A DNA stretch of 64,000 nucleotides from Lachnospiraceae bacterium 3-1 (GTDB lineage Bacteria > Bacillota > Clostridia > Lachnospirales > Lachnospiraceae), in the NCBI GenBank assembly GCA_000403255.2, contig KE159596.1:1-64000 (forward strand), given 5' to 3'. Shown here in pieces: positions 42,477 to 51,763 of this stretch. A program made the translations under genes and the position numbers. The notes under the pieces are model-generated. The model searched no databases. It was not told the origin of the DNA and saw only the letters and a list, made by a program, of their open reading frames with translations. The number at the start of each line of letters is the position of its first letter. Positions within the stretch are counted from its first letter, which is position 1.

Positions 42477-43997
42477 TTATGCTGTCAAATCCACGCTGTT
42501 TCCCTGTTCTGACATGATTTTTGCCACCAAATTCTCTTCCTCAGACATGATTCCTTCCAATTCTTCTGGATTGTTCAGGTTAATATTCCTTCTGGAAGCC
42601 TTCTGCCCTTCTGCTTCTTGCTGCTGGCTAGCCTGATTCTGCTGATTCTGCTCTAAGTTGCGCTCAAACTCATGGCTGGCGATGGTTACCTCAATTGCTT
42701 CCACCTTTATGCCCTGCTGATTCATGTTCTCTTTTAAGATGGCAACCTGGCTTTCTAAAGCCTCCTTAACGGCTTCGTTCTGAGCTGCAAGCTGGGCGGT
42801 AATCACACCTTCCCTGGAAACCACCTGCAAATATACTTTTCCTAAATTAGCAGGATTCAATTGCATTTCAATGGATGATTCTGTCTGGCTTACCATAATC
42901 TTTGTCATCTGGCTGACTTGCCGCATAATATCTTCTACATCAATTCTGGTCTGAACCACCGTTTGAGTAACTTCCACTGCCTGTCCCTGATTCACCGTCT
43001 GAGCTGTAGTCTGGTATGTCACATGATGTTGAGAAGAATCCTCTGCTTTTGCAGTACTCTTATTCTCTGTCATTTCTGTCAGAGATTTTTCTGTAGAACC
43101 TTTCTCCCCATTCTCCGTAGAATCTCCTTGCTCTGTTTCATCCACTGTGAGATTTTGGCCTTCACGTTCCCCTTCAGTATGTTCTACTTCCGTGGTGTTT
43201 CCAGCGTTTTCCCTGATACTCTCATTTTTTACTTTCTGCTCTGTTGTAGCAATTGTCTCTACAGATGAGGATTGAACTGTCTCTACCTCCTGCTTTGGCT
43301 CCTGTGACTCTACAATTTCTGTCTCTGCTTCTGACTGTGATACTTCCTGCTCTGGGATATCAGATGGTACTTCCTTTGCATCATCTGTTATCATTGACTG
43401 CAACTGTTCCATAAATTGTGGCAATTCTTCTGGTGTAAGCCCCAACTCTGCAATCAATTCCTTAGATAATTCTCCAATTTCCCCAAGAATCTGCTGAAAA
43501 TCTTCACTTAACAACAAGGCTCCAATATCCTCGCTGCCTGTCAATTCCATCACCAAATTTGCCAACTTTGACGGGTCCATAATATCCAGTACCGTCAAGC
43601 CCATAGCTTCCATAGCTTCTATGACTTCCTCTTTGGTAACCCCTAGCTCTTCAGCCACTGCTTCTGTAACCTTTTCCTCAAAAGTATTCAGCTTTTCCAG
43701 AGTATCCTTTGGCAGTTTATTCTGAATATCTGTGCTGCCATTTTGATTAATCCCATTTCCTTTCAATCCTGCTCCAGAAGATTCCTTTACAAAAGCTGTC
43801 TGATTCGCAATATCCACTTTGGGTGGCAAAACTCCAGTCCCATTCCAGGGATAAGCATTCTGCTTTCCACCATCTGACGTCTGGTTTAACAATGCTCCAA
43901 ATGCTGGACCATTTTCCTGCTTGGAACTTTTTTGGGTATCCACCAGCTCCGAACTTCTCATCAAAGCCGCAAGCTGAGATATCTTACTACTTGTCAT
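42477..43997 (-). CDS. fliK: flagellar hook-length control protein FliK
   Basis: A 506-residue ruler-type protein. The first 210 residues include the export part and GLTPEELPQFMEQLQSMI. A Glu/Thr/Ser/Gln-rich low-complexity middle (about 215-340) follows. The conserved C-terminal domain is SSIEMQLNPANLGKVYLQVV with REGVITAQLAAQNEAVKEAL. AAGGAGGAAGT precedes the ATG. It lies upstream of flgD, as expected. Confidence 0.9.
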   Translation of the reverse strand: MTSSKISQLAALMRSSELVDTQKSSKQENGPAFGALLNQTSDGGKQNAYPWNGTGVLPPKVDIANQTAFVKESSGAGLKGNGINQNGSTDIQNKLPKDTLEKLNTFEEKVTEAVAEELGVTKEEVIEAMEAMGLTVLDIMDPSKLANLVMELTGSEDIGALLLSEDFQQILGEIGELSKELIAELGLTPEELPQFMEQLQSMITDDAKEVPSDIPEQEVSQSEAETEIVESQEPKQEVETVQSSSVETIATTEQKVKNESIRENAGNTTEVEHTEGEREGQNLTVDETEQGDSTENGEKGSTEKSLTEMTENKSTAKAEDSSQHHVTYQTTAQTVNQGQAVEVTQTVVQTRIDVEDIMRQVSQMTKIMVSQTESSIEMQLNPANLGKVYLQVVSREGVITAQLAAQNEAVKEALESQVAILKENMNQQGIKVEAIEVTIASHEFERNLEQNQQNQASQQQEAEGQKASRRNINLNNPEELEGIMSEEENLVAKIMSEQGNSVDLTA

Positions 43998-44078
43998 ACT
44001 TCTTCCTCCTTTCTTCCCAGATTATTTATTATATGATTCCTTGCGGAACCCTATAACCACATGTTTTCCTCTAAAAAT

Positions 44079-44936
44079 TTATGGCTCCATCATCTTAGTA
44101 ACTCTTGCTGCTACCTCTGAATCCATAGCTGCAAGAATGTCGCTTCTTGCTTCTATTTCCATATTCTGCAAAATCTTTACTACTAATTTTAAATTATCCT
44201 GCATGGCCTCCATAATCGCTGCTGCCTGCTTTGGCTTCATTTCGGCATAAGTATTGGCATATTCTTGAATTTTCGTATCTGCTTCCTGCTGCTGTACCAC
44301 CTGTTTATATAAAACTTCCGCATTTGCAGGATCTATGCTTTCATAATATGCTCTATATTCAGATATATCGGGTGCATTTTCGTTGAACACAACCTCTTTA
44401 TAAAATTTGGTTTTTTCTTCTTCAAAGGCAGACTGTTCATTTTCAAATTCCCGAAGCCTTGCAACCTCTGCTTCTAGCTGAGCCACATTGTCAGAATTGC
44501 CCTCTGATTGTGACTGGGCATTGGAAAGCTCCAGTTCCAATTCCTTAATTCGGTTAATAGCTTCGTCCAATGTAGTATACGGATATTGCGCATCTACTAC
44601 TGGTTCTTGCTCCGTTTCTGGCAAAATCTTATTAATGATCGGTACATCCTTTAAAATAGGCTGGAGTACAGTAGAACCAAATCCACCAATATCCATTTTA
44701 ACAATAAGAGCCAAGATTGCCAGCCAAATAGCAATAAAGACAATCGTTGCAAGAACTACAGCTATTTTGCTGCCGCCTTCCTCTTCTGCTTCTGATTCCT
44801 CACCTTGTGCTTGCTTTTTTTCTAATTTTTTCTGCTTCTTTTCTTCTTTTTTTCTGGCTTTTTCTGCTTTCTTACGTGCCTTCTTATCTAAAGCTCCTGA
44901 TTCTTCGCCCAATTCTTCTAATATATCTTCCGCCAT
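44079..44936 (-). CDS. MotE-like / MgtE-N-domain flagellar protein
   Basis: A 285-residue protein with a Lys/Glu-rich cytoplasmic start (KKARKKAEKARKKEEKKQKK), one membrane helix (IAVVLATIVFIAIWLAILAL), a coiled coil (about 120-165) and a C-terminal MgtE-N-like domain (AEMKPKQAAAIMEAMQDNLK, LVVKILQNMEIEARSDIL). Such proteins lie between fliJ and fliK in Gram-positives and are often named YlxF or MotE. ATG 44936 follows GGTGG by 8 nt; the GTG four codons earlier is within that site. Confidence 0.8.
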   Translation of the reverse strand: MAEDILEELGEESGALDKKARKKAEKARKKEEKKQKKLEKKQAQGEESEAEEEGGSKIAVVLATIVFIAIWLAILALIVKMDIGGFGSTVLQPILKDVPIINKILPETEQEPVVDAQYPYTTLDEAINRIKELELELSNAQSQSEGNSDNVAQLEAEVARLREFENEQSAFEEEKTKFYKEVVFNENAPDISEYRAYYESIDPANAEVLYKQVVQQQEADTKIQEYANTYAEMKPKQAAAIMEAMQDNLKLVVKILQNMEIEARSDILAAMDSEVAARVTKMMEP

Positions 44937-44950
44937 ACTGTCCACCACCT

Positions 44951-45400
44951 TTATTCTTCCTTGTCATGGTTGTGGGTGAAGCTTACCAGTTCATCCACTG
45001 CCTTACTCTCTTCTTTTTCCAATTCCTTTTTAAACTCTTCAAAGGCTTTTTCTTTTAAAATCTCATGGGTTTTTCTCTCCGTCATCACATCCTGCAAATG
45101 GCGCCTCGCACTTTCTAAGTTACGCTCTGCCACATGCACCGCAACCACTTGATTCTGGATTGCCCCCTTTGTAGTCTCAATGGCAATACGATTTACTTTA
45201 ATATCCTGAAAATTCAATTTGTCTGACACAAGCTCTTTCGCCCGCACCTCATATGCCCGTCTGCGCTGATGCAGTCCTTCTAATTTTTCTTCTTCCTGAT
45301 TCAGCTTTGCGGCTGCAAGGGAAAAGGATGTCTTCGCCTGAGACTCTAATTTATATTTTATATCAAGAATATTCTGCATTCTATATGTAAATTTAGCCAT
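44951..45400 (-). CDS. fliJ: flagellar export chaperone FliJ
   Basis: A 149-residue, almost wholly coiled-coil protein beginning MAKFTYRMQNILDIKYKLES, the usual FliJ opening. It couples the FliI ATPase to the FlhA gate. It begins 3 bp after the fliI stop, with only a weak AGGTT site, so translation probably depends on coupling. Confidence 0.9.
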   Translation of the reverse strand: MAKFTYRMQNILDIKYKLESQAKTSFSLAAAKLNQEEEKLEGLHQRRRAYEVRAKELVSDKLNFQDIKVNRIAIETTKGAIQNQVVAVHVAERNLESARRHLQDVMTERKTHEILKEKAFEEFKKELEKEESKAVDELVSFTHNHDKEE

Positions 45401-45403
45401 AAC

Positions 45404-46708
45404 CTAAAATAGCCCTTCCAGCATTTCCATAATTTCTTCAAAGGAGAATTTATCATGGGTCTCTTGCAGTAAAAAGTCGTTAACTGCATCTATCTTTTCA
45501 ATGGCGTAATCAATATTCTTATTAGAACCAGCTTTATAAGCTCCAATATTAATCAAATCTTCTGCTTCCTGATAGGTTGCCATTACATTTTTTAATTTTC
45601 CGGCTGCTTCTTTATGCTTCCCACTTGCAATGGAACTCATCACACGAGAAATACTCTGCAGCACGTCAATGGCAGGATAATGATTCTTATGGGCTAACTT
45701 TCTATCTAACATAATATGCCCATCCAGAATACTTCGTGCAGTATCTGTAATCGGTTCATTAAAATCATCCCCATCCACCAATACCGTATAAAGCCCTGTA
45801 ATAGAGCCTTTGTCTGAGTTGCCTGCCCGCTCTAGAAGCTTTGGCATCTCAGAATATACGCTAGGAGGATATCCCCTGGTCACAGGAGGTTCTCCAGACG
45901 CAAGTCCAATTTCTCGTTGTGCCATAGAAAAACGTGTCAGGGAATCCATCATCAGCAACACATCCTTCCCTTGATCCCGGAAATACTCTGCGATAGCTGT
46001 AGCTGTCTTAGCTGCATTACGGCGTAAAAGAGCTGGGCGATCGGAAGTCGCCACAATCACAACCGATCGTCGCATTCCTTCTTCCCCCATATCCCGTTCT
46101 ATAAATTCCCGAACCTCTCTCCCTCGCTCACCGATCAGTGCAATCACATTGATATCTGCCCTGGTATTCCTAGCAAACATTCCTAACAACGTACTTTTCC
46201 CAACACCTGACCCAGCAAAAATGCCAATTCTCTGTCCTTTTCCAACGGTAATCAAACCATCTACCGCCTTCACTCCCAATGGCAGCACTTCGCTGATAAT
46301 TACCCTTTCCATAGGGTCCGGCGGAGCTGCATCTACCGGATACTCTTCTCGTAATGTCAGCTCTTCAATATCGGTAGGTCTTCCCATCCCATCTAGCGTA
46401 TGTCCAAGCATCTCTTCGCCTACATAAACAGACAAAGGATGTCCCGTATTCTCTACGATACACCCTACGCCCAATCCCTCTACACTCTCATAAGGCATAA
46501 GAAGCAGTCTTTTATCCCGGAATCCCACTACTTCTGCCATAATGGAAATATTTTTGTTCTTATCAACAATAATACGGCACAAGTCACTCAGTTTGGCGTT
46601 CGGTCCTACAGATTCAATTGTAAGTCCTACAATTTTTACTACTTTCCCCAAATGTCTGTAATAATTTTTATCTGCTAACTGATAATATTTATCTAAATTA
46701 TATGTCAC
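45404..46708 (-). CDS. fliI: flagellum-specific ATPase FliI
   Basis: A 434-residue F1-beta-like ATPase with Walker A GIFAGSGVGKSTLLGMFA, the type III signature PPVTRGYPPSVYSEMPKLLE with RAGNSDKGSITGLYTVLVDG, and Walker B DVLLMMDSLTRF. The start is GTG 46708 with GAGG 8 nt upstream. It powers or assists substrate entry into the export gate. Confidence 0.97.
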   Translation of the reverse strand: MTYNLDKYYQLADKNYYRHLGKVVKIVGLTIESVGPNAKLSDLCRIIVDKNKNISIMAEVVGFRDKRLLLMPYESVEGLGVGCIVENTGHPLSVYVGEEMLGHTLDGMGRPTDIEELTLREEYPVDAAPPDPMERVIISEVLPLGVKAVDGLITVGKGQRIGIFAGSGVGKSTLLGMFARNTRADINVIALIGERGREVREFIERDMGEEGMRRSVVIVATSDRPALLRRNAAKTATAIAEYFRDQGKDVLLMMDSLTRFSMAQREIGLASGEPPVTRGYPPSVYSEMPKLLERAGNSDKGSITGLYTVLVDGDDFNEPITDTARSILDGHIMLDRKLAHKNHYPAIDVLQSISRVMSSIASGKHKEAAGKLKNVMATYQEAEDLINIGAYKAGSNKNIDYAIEKIDAVNDFLLQETHDKFSFEEIMEMLEGLF

Positions 46709-46718
46709 GATATTTTCC

Positions 46719-47540
46719 TCACAAACTTAATGACCGCAGCGCTTTTATCAAGTTGTCGAGCTGGACATCTGAACCACAATCAAATACACCAGAATCTGTC
46801 TCAATCATACACTGCCTTTCCTTCAGGCTCGCATCCGCCATAATTTCTATATTGACAGCTTCGCCTACCCGCTCTGTGATTTCATTTTTGTGATTCTCCA
46901 TAAACTCATAATCTTTTAAACTTACCCGTACCTGGAAGTCTTTGGTTCCTTCCGTACTTAATATTGCCTGCTGTATCAGATAAATCAAGATCTCTTTCTT
47001 ATCATCAAACTGTACATGGAATACTTTTTCAAATACATCTGCTACAATATCTACCAAGTATGGCTCTAACTCTTCGATCTTTTGCCTGTATTCCTCTTTG
47101 ATTTGATTCTGTTCGTCTTCCATCCTCTTTTTCTGGACGGCAAGTTCTGCTTCAGCCTTTTGGGTTCCATCCTGAAGGCCGTTTCCATATCCATTCTCAT
47201 ACCCGGATTCTTCCGCCTGTTTTCGAATGGAAACAGCTTCCTCCTTCGCCTCTGCGAGAAGAGCATCTGCTTGACTTCTGGCCTCTGCCAGCATTGTTTC
47301 TGACTCTATCTTAGCTTGCTCTAGCAGTTCCTTGGGAGAAATTTCTTCCTCTTTTGGAACTGCCTCTACCAAATCCGCCTGCAAGCCCGCTACAAATCCA
47401 TCTTCCGATTGCTGAAGAAATGCCTGTTTCGCCATTTCTTTTCTTAGCTCCTGCATGCGTTCTTCTATTTTGCTGTCAGAATTAATCACCCTTGCATTAT
47501 TGTTTGCAACGATATACCGCTGCTTATATAAATTAGACAA
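46719..47540 (-). CDS. fliH: flagellar export regulator FliH
   Basis: A protein of about 273 residues with a charged coiled-coil first half (ARSQADALLAEAKEEAVSIR) and a C-terminal domain (YLVDIVADVFEKVFHVQFDD, QAILSTEGTKDFQVRVSLKD) typical of FliH. TTG 47540 is preferred: GGAGGTGACG lies upstream and it gives LSNLYKQRY at the start. A GTG at 47558 would lie before that site. It overlaps the end of fliG. Confidence 0.9.
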   Translation of the reverse strand: MSNLYKQRYIVANNNARVINSDSKIEERMQELRKEMAKQAFLQQSEDGFVAGLQADLVEAVPKEEEISPKELLEQAKIESETMLAEARSQADALLAEAKEEAVSIRKQAEESGYENGYGNGLQDGTQKAEAELAVQKKRMEDEQNQIKEEYRQKIEELEPYLVDIVADVFEKVFHVQFDDKKEILIYLIQQAILSTEGTKDFQVRVSLKDYEFMENHKNEITERVGEAVNIEIMADASLKERQCMIETDSGVFDCGSDVQLDNLIKALRSLSL

Positions 47541-48543
47541 CGATCTCGTCACCTCCACCTCTGGAGATTACAATCTCTGCTGAATCTTCCAGCTTACGTA
47601 TAATACCTACAATCTTCTGCTGTGCTTCCTCTACATCCTTCATACGTACTGGTCCCATAAATTCCATGTCTTCCTTAATCATAGTAGCCAGACGTTTGGA
47701 CATATTCTTAAAGATTACATTCTGTACATCTTCATTTGCTGCCTTTAAAGCAACTCCCAGCTCATTGTTATCTACATCACGGAGAACACGCTGAATTGCA
47801 CGGTCATCCAAAAGAAGGATATCTTCAAATACGAACATCTTCTTACGGATTTCATCTGCCAATTCAGGCTCTTCAATTTCAAGAGTTTCCATAATATGTT
47901 TCTCAGTAGAGCGGTCTACCGTATTTAAGATAGAAACAATCGCATCTACGCCACCTACAATTGTGTAATCTTGATTTACCAAAGTAGAAAGTTTTCGTTC
48001 TAGCACGCGTTCCACTTCCTTTATAACATCTGGTGATGTTCGATCCATCATTGCAATACGTTTCGCCACATCTGCCTGCTTTTCTGGCAGCAAGGACCCA
48101 ATAATCATAGCTGCCTGCCCCGCCGATAAGTAAGAGAGAATCATTGCAATCGTCTGCGGATGCTCATCCTGAATAAAGTTCAAAAGCTGGGCTGGGTCTG
48201 TTTTACGCACAAACTCAAAGGGGCGCACCTGTAAGGACGCAGTAAGTTTTGAAATAACCCCCTGTGCCTTCTCTTCTCCCAGCGCTTTTTCCAACAATTC
48301 TTTCGCATAGCCGATACCGCCCTCTGCAATATATTGCTGTGCCAGACAAACCTGATAAAACTCATTCAATACATCTTCTTTCGTCTGGGGAGAAATACTT
48401 CTGGTATTGGCAATTTCCAAGGTTAATTCCTCAATTTCCTCCTCTTTCAAATGTTTGAATATGGAAGCTGATTTTTCTGGCCCTAACGCAATAAGTAGAA
48501 TTGCCGCTTTCTGGACGCCATTATATTCTTCTGAATTTGCCAT
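47533..48543 (-). CDS. fliG: flagellar motor switch protein FliG
   Basis: A 336-residue FliG. The N-terminal FliF-binding part is GVQKAAILLIALGPEKSASI, the middle has DEHPQTIAMILSYLSAGQAA with the EHPQ motif, and the C-terminal torque domain has LDDRAIQRVLRDVDNNELGV with its charged Arg/Asp residues. It lies directly after fliF and overlaps fliH. Confidence 0.97.
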   Translation of the reverse strand: MANSEEYNGVQKAAILLIALGPEKSASIFKHLKEEEIEELTLEIANTRSISPQTKEDVLNEFYQVCLAQQYIAEGGIGYAKELLEKALGEEKAQGVISKLTASLQVRPFEFVRKTDPAQLLNFIQDEHPQTIAMILSYLSAGQAAMIIGSLLPEKQADVAKRIAMMDRTSPDVIKEVERVLERKLSTLVNQDYTIVGGVDAIVSILNTVDRSTEKHIMETLEIEEPELADEIRKKMFVFEDILLLDDRAIQRVLRDVDNNELGVALKAANEDVQNVIFKNMSKRLATMIKEDMEFMGPVRMKDVEEAQQKIVGIIRKLEDSAEIVISRGGGDEIVV

Positions 48544-48546
48544 AAC

Positions 48547-50154
48547 CTATTCCCACTCCTCGTTTAACCAATTTCGCAGTAATGATGCCACTGCTTCTGG
48601 ATTCTCATCCACAAATTTTTCAATCAAAATGCGCGTCTCAGATTTATCAGAGAACCCGATATCTTCTAAGGAATCTTCTTCCGCCTCTTTCGTAGATGCC
48701 AATAAAGTCTCTACCGAAAGCTCAGGCTCCACTTCTGCAACCTGCTCCCGTCTGGTACTGCGAAATACCACATATCCCAGCATTGCCATAATGATAAGGG
48801 CAATTGCCACTGGCAAGTAATCCATCACGCCTCTGTTCCCACTGTCTGAATATTCAAAAAATGGTACCTCATATCCTACAACCATTACATTTTCTTCTGG
48901 AAATCCTGTTGCTCGCGCTACCATCTGCACAAATTCTTCATCCAAATCCATTCTTACCCTTTCACGATTCGCTGTTACAAATTCGTCAAAGGTCATATCA
49001 TCTAACTGGCCGCTTTCTCTCAGAGCATCCTCACTATAACTCCGGTATTGACTAGCCACTACAGTAATGGAAGAATTCGCATAATCAATCTCACCTGCAC
49101 CGCCTGTGGTCTCTATAATCTGCTCATTGTTTGTATATTCTTCATTCAATTCTGTAGTCGACTGGGTAGAGGTTGCTCCATCCTCCAACATATATCCCGT
49201 ATCATCATCATTGGGATCAGTTCCCGGAACTCCTTCTACGCCTCCTGTGGTTTCTGACTCAAACTGTCTTCTGCTGGTCACAGGCCCATGTTCTGCACCA
49301 TCTTCGGTATACTGCCTGTGTGTTGTCTCTTTGGTATCCCGAAAGCTCACATTCAGATTCAGCCCTACCGAAACATTGTTAAATACATTGGTGCCCATCA
49401 TAACATCTTTTACCTGGCTCTTCACTGCTGCTTCCGCCTTGGTTTTATAAGCAAGCTGTGTCGTTGCATTGCCCATGGCAGTAGCAGAATCGCCGCCTGA
49501 AAAAAGCATATTTCCAGATGAATCCATAATCGTTACATCATCTGTAGTCTTATTTCCAATTGCCGTTGCAATCCACTTGGCTAACCCTGCTGCAACCTCT
49601 TCGTCCATCTCATCTGCCAACGTCAATGTAACAGCCGCATAAGAATCTTCCTCCAATGCCAATACTGTTCCATCATCCACTGGCATGCTCAAATTCACTG
49701 TAGCTGTTCTAACAGAGTCCAATTGTTCTAAATCCTCCTCCAACTGGCTCTCCATATAAAGCTGGTAACGTTTTGTCTTATCTGACTCTGTATTGCTAAA
49801 GCCGCCTTCAAATACATTCTCCAAATCATATGTAGCTGCTGGTATCCCATTTTCTCCGAGCAAAATTGCTGCATTTGCCTGATCTGCCGCCTTCACCTGG
49901 AATTCAAGACCATCATCAGAGACTTCGAAAACAATGCCTTCTCCATCTAACAATTCCTTCACCTGTGCAGCTTCTTTGGTATTCTCACATTTTCGAATGG
50001 AGACCATCGTAGGTGTCGTGAAAATTTTTGTAACAATCAACAGCCCGATGATAACCGCAACCGCAATACTTGCAATCAATGTCTTTTGTTTTACCGAAAA
50101 CTTATTCCACCATTCAAGTATCCTTTTCGGAACCTCTCTAATTCTCTCCTGCAT
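48547..50154 (-). CDS. fliF: MS-ring protein FliF
   Basis: A 535-residue FliF with two membrane helices (TLIASIAVAVIIGLLIVTKI near the start, DYLPVAIALIIMAMLGYVVF near the end), the periplasmic ring domains (MVSIRKCENTKEAAQVKELL, VRTATVNLSMPVDDG) and a C-terminal FliG-binding tail (DENPEAVASLLRNWLNEEWE). ATG 50154 follows GGTGG by 8 nt; GTG 50166 is inside that site. Confidence 0.97.
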   Translation of the reverse strand: MQERIREVPKRILEWWNKFSVKQKTLIASIAVAVIIGLLIVTKIFTTPTMVSIRKCENTKEAAQVKELLDGEGIVFEVSDDGLEFQVKAADQANAAILLGENGIPAATYDLENVFEGGFSNTESDKTKRYQLYMESQLEEDLEQLDSVRTATVNLSMPVDDGTVLALEEDSYAAVTLTLADEMDEEVAAGLAKWIATAIGNKTTDDVTIMDSSGNMLFSGGDSATAMGNATTQLAYKTKAEAAVKSQVKDVMMGTNVFNNVSVGLNLNVSFRDTKETTHRQYTEDGAEHGPVTSRRQFESETTGGVEGVPGTDPNDDDTGYMLEDGATSTQSTTELNEEYTNNEQIIETTGGAGEIDYANSSITVVASQYRSYSEDALRESGQLDDMTFDEFVTANRERVRMDLDEEFVQMVARATGFPEENVMVVGYEVPFFEYSDSGNRGVMDYLPVAIALIIMAMLGYVVFRSTRREQVAEVEPELSVETLLASTKEAEEDSLEDIGFSDKSETRILIEKFVDENPEAVASLLRNWLNEEWE

Positions 50155-50190
50155 GTAACTTTCCACCCATCCCGTTCTAACGACTTACTA

Positions 50191-50502
50191 CTAAATCTGC
50201 ATATTCATAATCTCTTTATAAGCCTCAACCATTCTATCTCTGACCGCTATGGTGTAATTCAAAGCGATATCTGCTTTTTCCTGTATTGCATTCAAATCAT
50301 GAGTATTCGTTGCATACCCCAACATAAACTGCACTTCTGCTTCTTCTGCCTGGTTCTGTAAATCACTGGCTTCATTCACCAGACCCATGGCTGACTGAAG
50401 TAAACTGTCAAACCCTTTATCCTTGACTGTAAGCTGATCATTTTCCATCGCCGCATTTTTTATGTACTGTGAACCAACGTTACTTAACACTGAAATATCC
50501 AT
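50191..50502 (-). CDS. fliE: hook-basal body complex protein FliE
   Basis: A 103-residue protein with FDSLLQSAMGLVNEASDLQN and the C-terminal DLNAIQEKADIALNYTIAVR with DRMVEAYKEIMNMQI, the family's conserved core. It joins the MS ring to the rod. Position after flgC and before fliF is standard. Confidence 0.95.
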   Translation of the reverse strand: MDISVLSNVGSQYIKNAAMENDQLTVKDKGFDSLLQSAMGLVNEASDLQNQAEEAEVQFMLGYATNTHDLNAIQEKADIALNYTIAVRDRMVEAYKEIMNMQI

Positions 50503-50552
50503 CTAAGAAACCTCCCTGACTTTATGATTCATTCTCTTGCTTACTTAAAGCT

Positions 50553-50993
50553 TTATTTTCCAAGTTCCAATCCCTTCAGTGCAATCGCCTTACTGGTTTC
50601 AAAAGCCGTAAGGTTTGCCTCATAGGACCGACTGGCATCTATCATATTCGTCATCTCTGTGATAATATTCACATTCGGGTAAGAGACATATCCATTCTCA
50701 TCTGCATCCGGATGAGATGGATCATATTTCATCACATATTCACTCTCTGTGTCCTCGGAAACCTTTGACACTTTCACGCCATTTCCCAAATACGCTTCCC
50801 TGGTATTGCTTAATACCTTGCTAAAAGGCGTTACATTTTTTTCCCGAAAAGTTACAATCTTACGAGTATACGGCGTGCCATCCTCGGTCCTTGTCGTTGT
50901 TACATTCGCAACATTTTCAGAAATTACATCCATACGAAACCGCTGTGCAGTCAATCCAGATGTATTGATATTAAAAGATTGAAATAACGACAT
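50553..50993 (-). CDS. flgC: flagellar basal-body rod protein FlgC
   Basis: A 146-residue rod protein: MSLFQSFNINTSGLTAQRFR, MDVISENVANVTTTRTEDG, and the C-terminal YVSYPNVNIITEMTNMIDAS with RSYEANLTAFETSKAIALKG. ATG 50993 has GGGAGG 7 nt upstream; in-frame codons before it overlap that site. Confidence 0.96.
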   Translation of the reverse strand: MSLFQSFNINTSGLTAQRFRMDVISENVANVTTTRTEDGTPYTRKIVTFREKNVTPFSKVLSNTREAYLGNGVKVSKVSEDTESEYVMKYDPSHPDADENGYVSYPNVNIITEMTNMIDASRSYEANLTAFETSKAIALKGLELGK

Positions 50994-51032
50994 ACTGATT
51001 CCTCCCATTTTCTATTTTTATGTAACTCTGTC

Positions 51033-51431
51033 CTACTTAATGACACTCTTGATTCTCTGGAATTCTTTCGTCATACTGTCGATCAAAGCAGTATATTTAA
51101 TTCTTGTAGATGCCAGCTCTGCATATTCCTGTTCTGGGTCCACATTATTCTTATCTAGCCGGTAGGAATAATTCTCTGCATCTGTATAAATCTGTGCATC
51201 CAAATGGTCCATATGCCCCTCATTAATATCACTTATTTTCTCATCCAAAGAGACATACTTCATTTTTCCAAGCTCTCTTTGAAAAACTCCTTCAAAATTC
51301 ACATCCTGCCGCTTATATCCCGGTGTATCGCCATTGGCAATATTGTTGCTGATGGCAGTATCCCGCAGCCATGCGGCATCTGCGGCTTTATTCATAACGT
51401 CAATATAATCATAAATACCACTGCTTAACAT
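51033..51431 (-). CDS. flgB: flagellar basal-body rod protein FlgB
   Basis: A 132-residue rod protein and the first gene of the fla/che operon. AWLRDTAISNNIANGDTPGY followed by KRQDVNFEGVFQRELGK is the family motif. The C-terminus is short (ALIDSMTKEFQRIKSVIK). ATG 51431 follows AAGGAGCAATTGTT. The first gene after the promoter at 51512-51538. Confidence 0.95.
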   Translation of the reverse strand: MLSSGIYDYIDVMNKAADAAWLRDTAISNNIANGDTPGYKRQDVNFEGVFQRELGKMKYVSLDEKISDINEGHMDHLDAQIYTDAENYSYRLDKNNVDPEQEYAELASTRIKYTALIDSMTKEFQRIKSVIK

Positions 51432-51511
51432 AACAATTGCTCCTTCCATCTTCTTAATATCTGCCCTAATACCCCAATTTTTATTAGACCGCATTGCATT
51501 CTACCTTATAT

Positions 51512-51538
51512 ATTATAATTAACGAAAAGATATTGCAA
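51512..51538 (-). promoter_or_regulatory. presumed SigA promoter of the fla/che operon
   Basis: On the minus strand TTGCAA (51538-51533) and TATAAT (51517-51512) are 15 bp apart; shifting the -10 to TAATAT gives 17 bp. It is about 80 bp upstream of flgB in an A+T-rich gap. A weak match to the CodY box (about 10 of 15 positions) lies just upstream at 51551-51565, relevant because CodY represses fla/che in Bacillus. Confidence 0.6.
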
Positions 51539-51706
51539 GTATTTTTTGTAGTTTTTCATTAATTTTAACATTATCTTGTGTCATATTGTCGATACTATCA
51601 TAATTGGAGGTATCTTTTTCCTTCTCGCCTATCTTTTTCCTGTTTCTCTTCCTAAATTAATGATATTATTTCTCTTCCTTATTTTCTCAATTTTATTTTT
51701 GCGTAC

Positions 51707-51743
51707 AAAAAGGACTTATAGCTTTCACCTACAAATCCTTTTT
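51707..51743 (-). terminator. codY terminator
   Basis: On the minus strand AAAAAGGA...TCCTTTTT (51743-51736 and 51714-51707) closes a stem of about 14 bp, with two G-T pairs and a 7-nt loop, and continues into TTTTTG. It lies 20 bp after the codY stop and separates codY from the fla/che promoter. Confidence 0.85.
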
Positions 51744-51763
51744 CGTAAAATAACTAATTCCCT

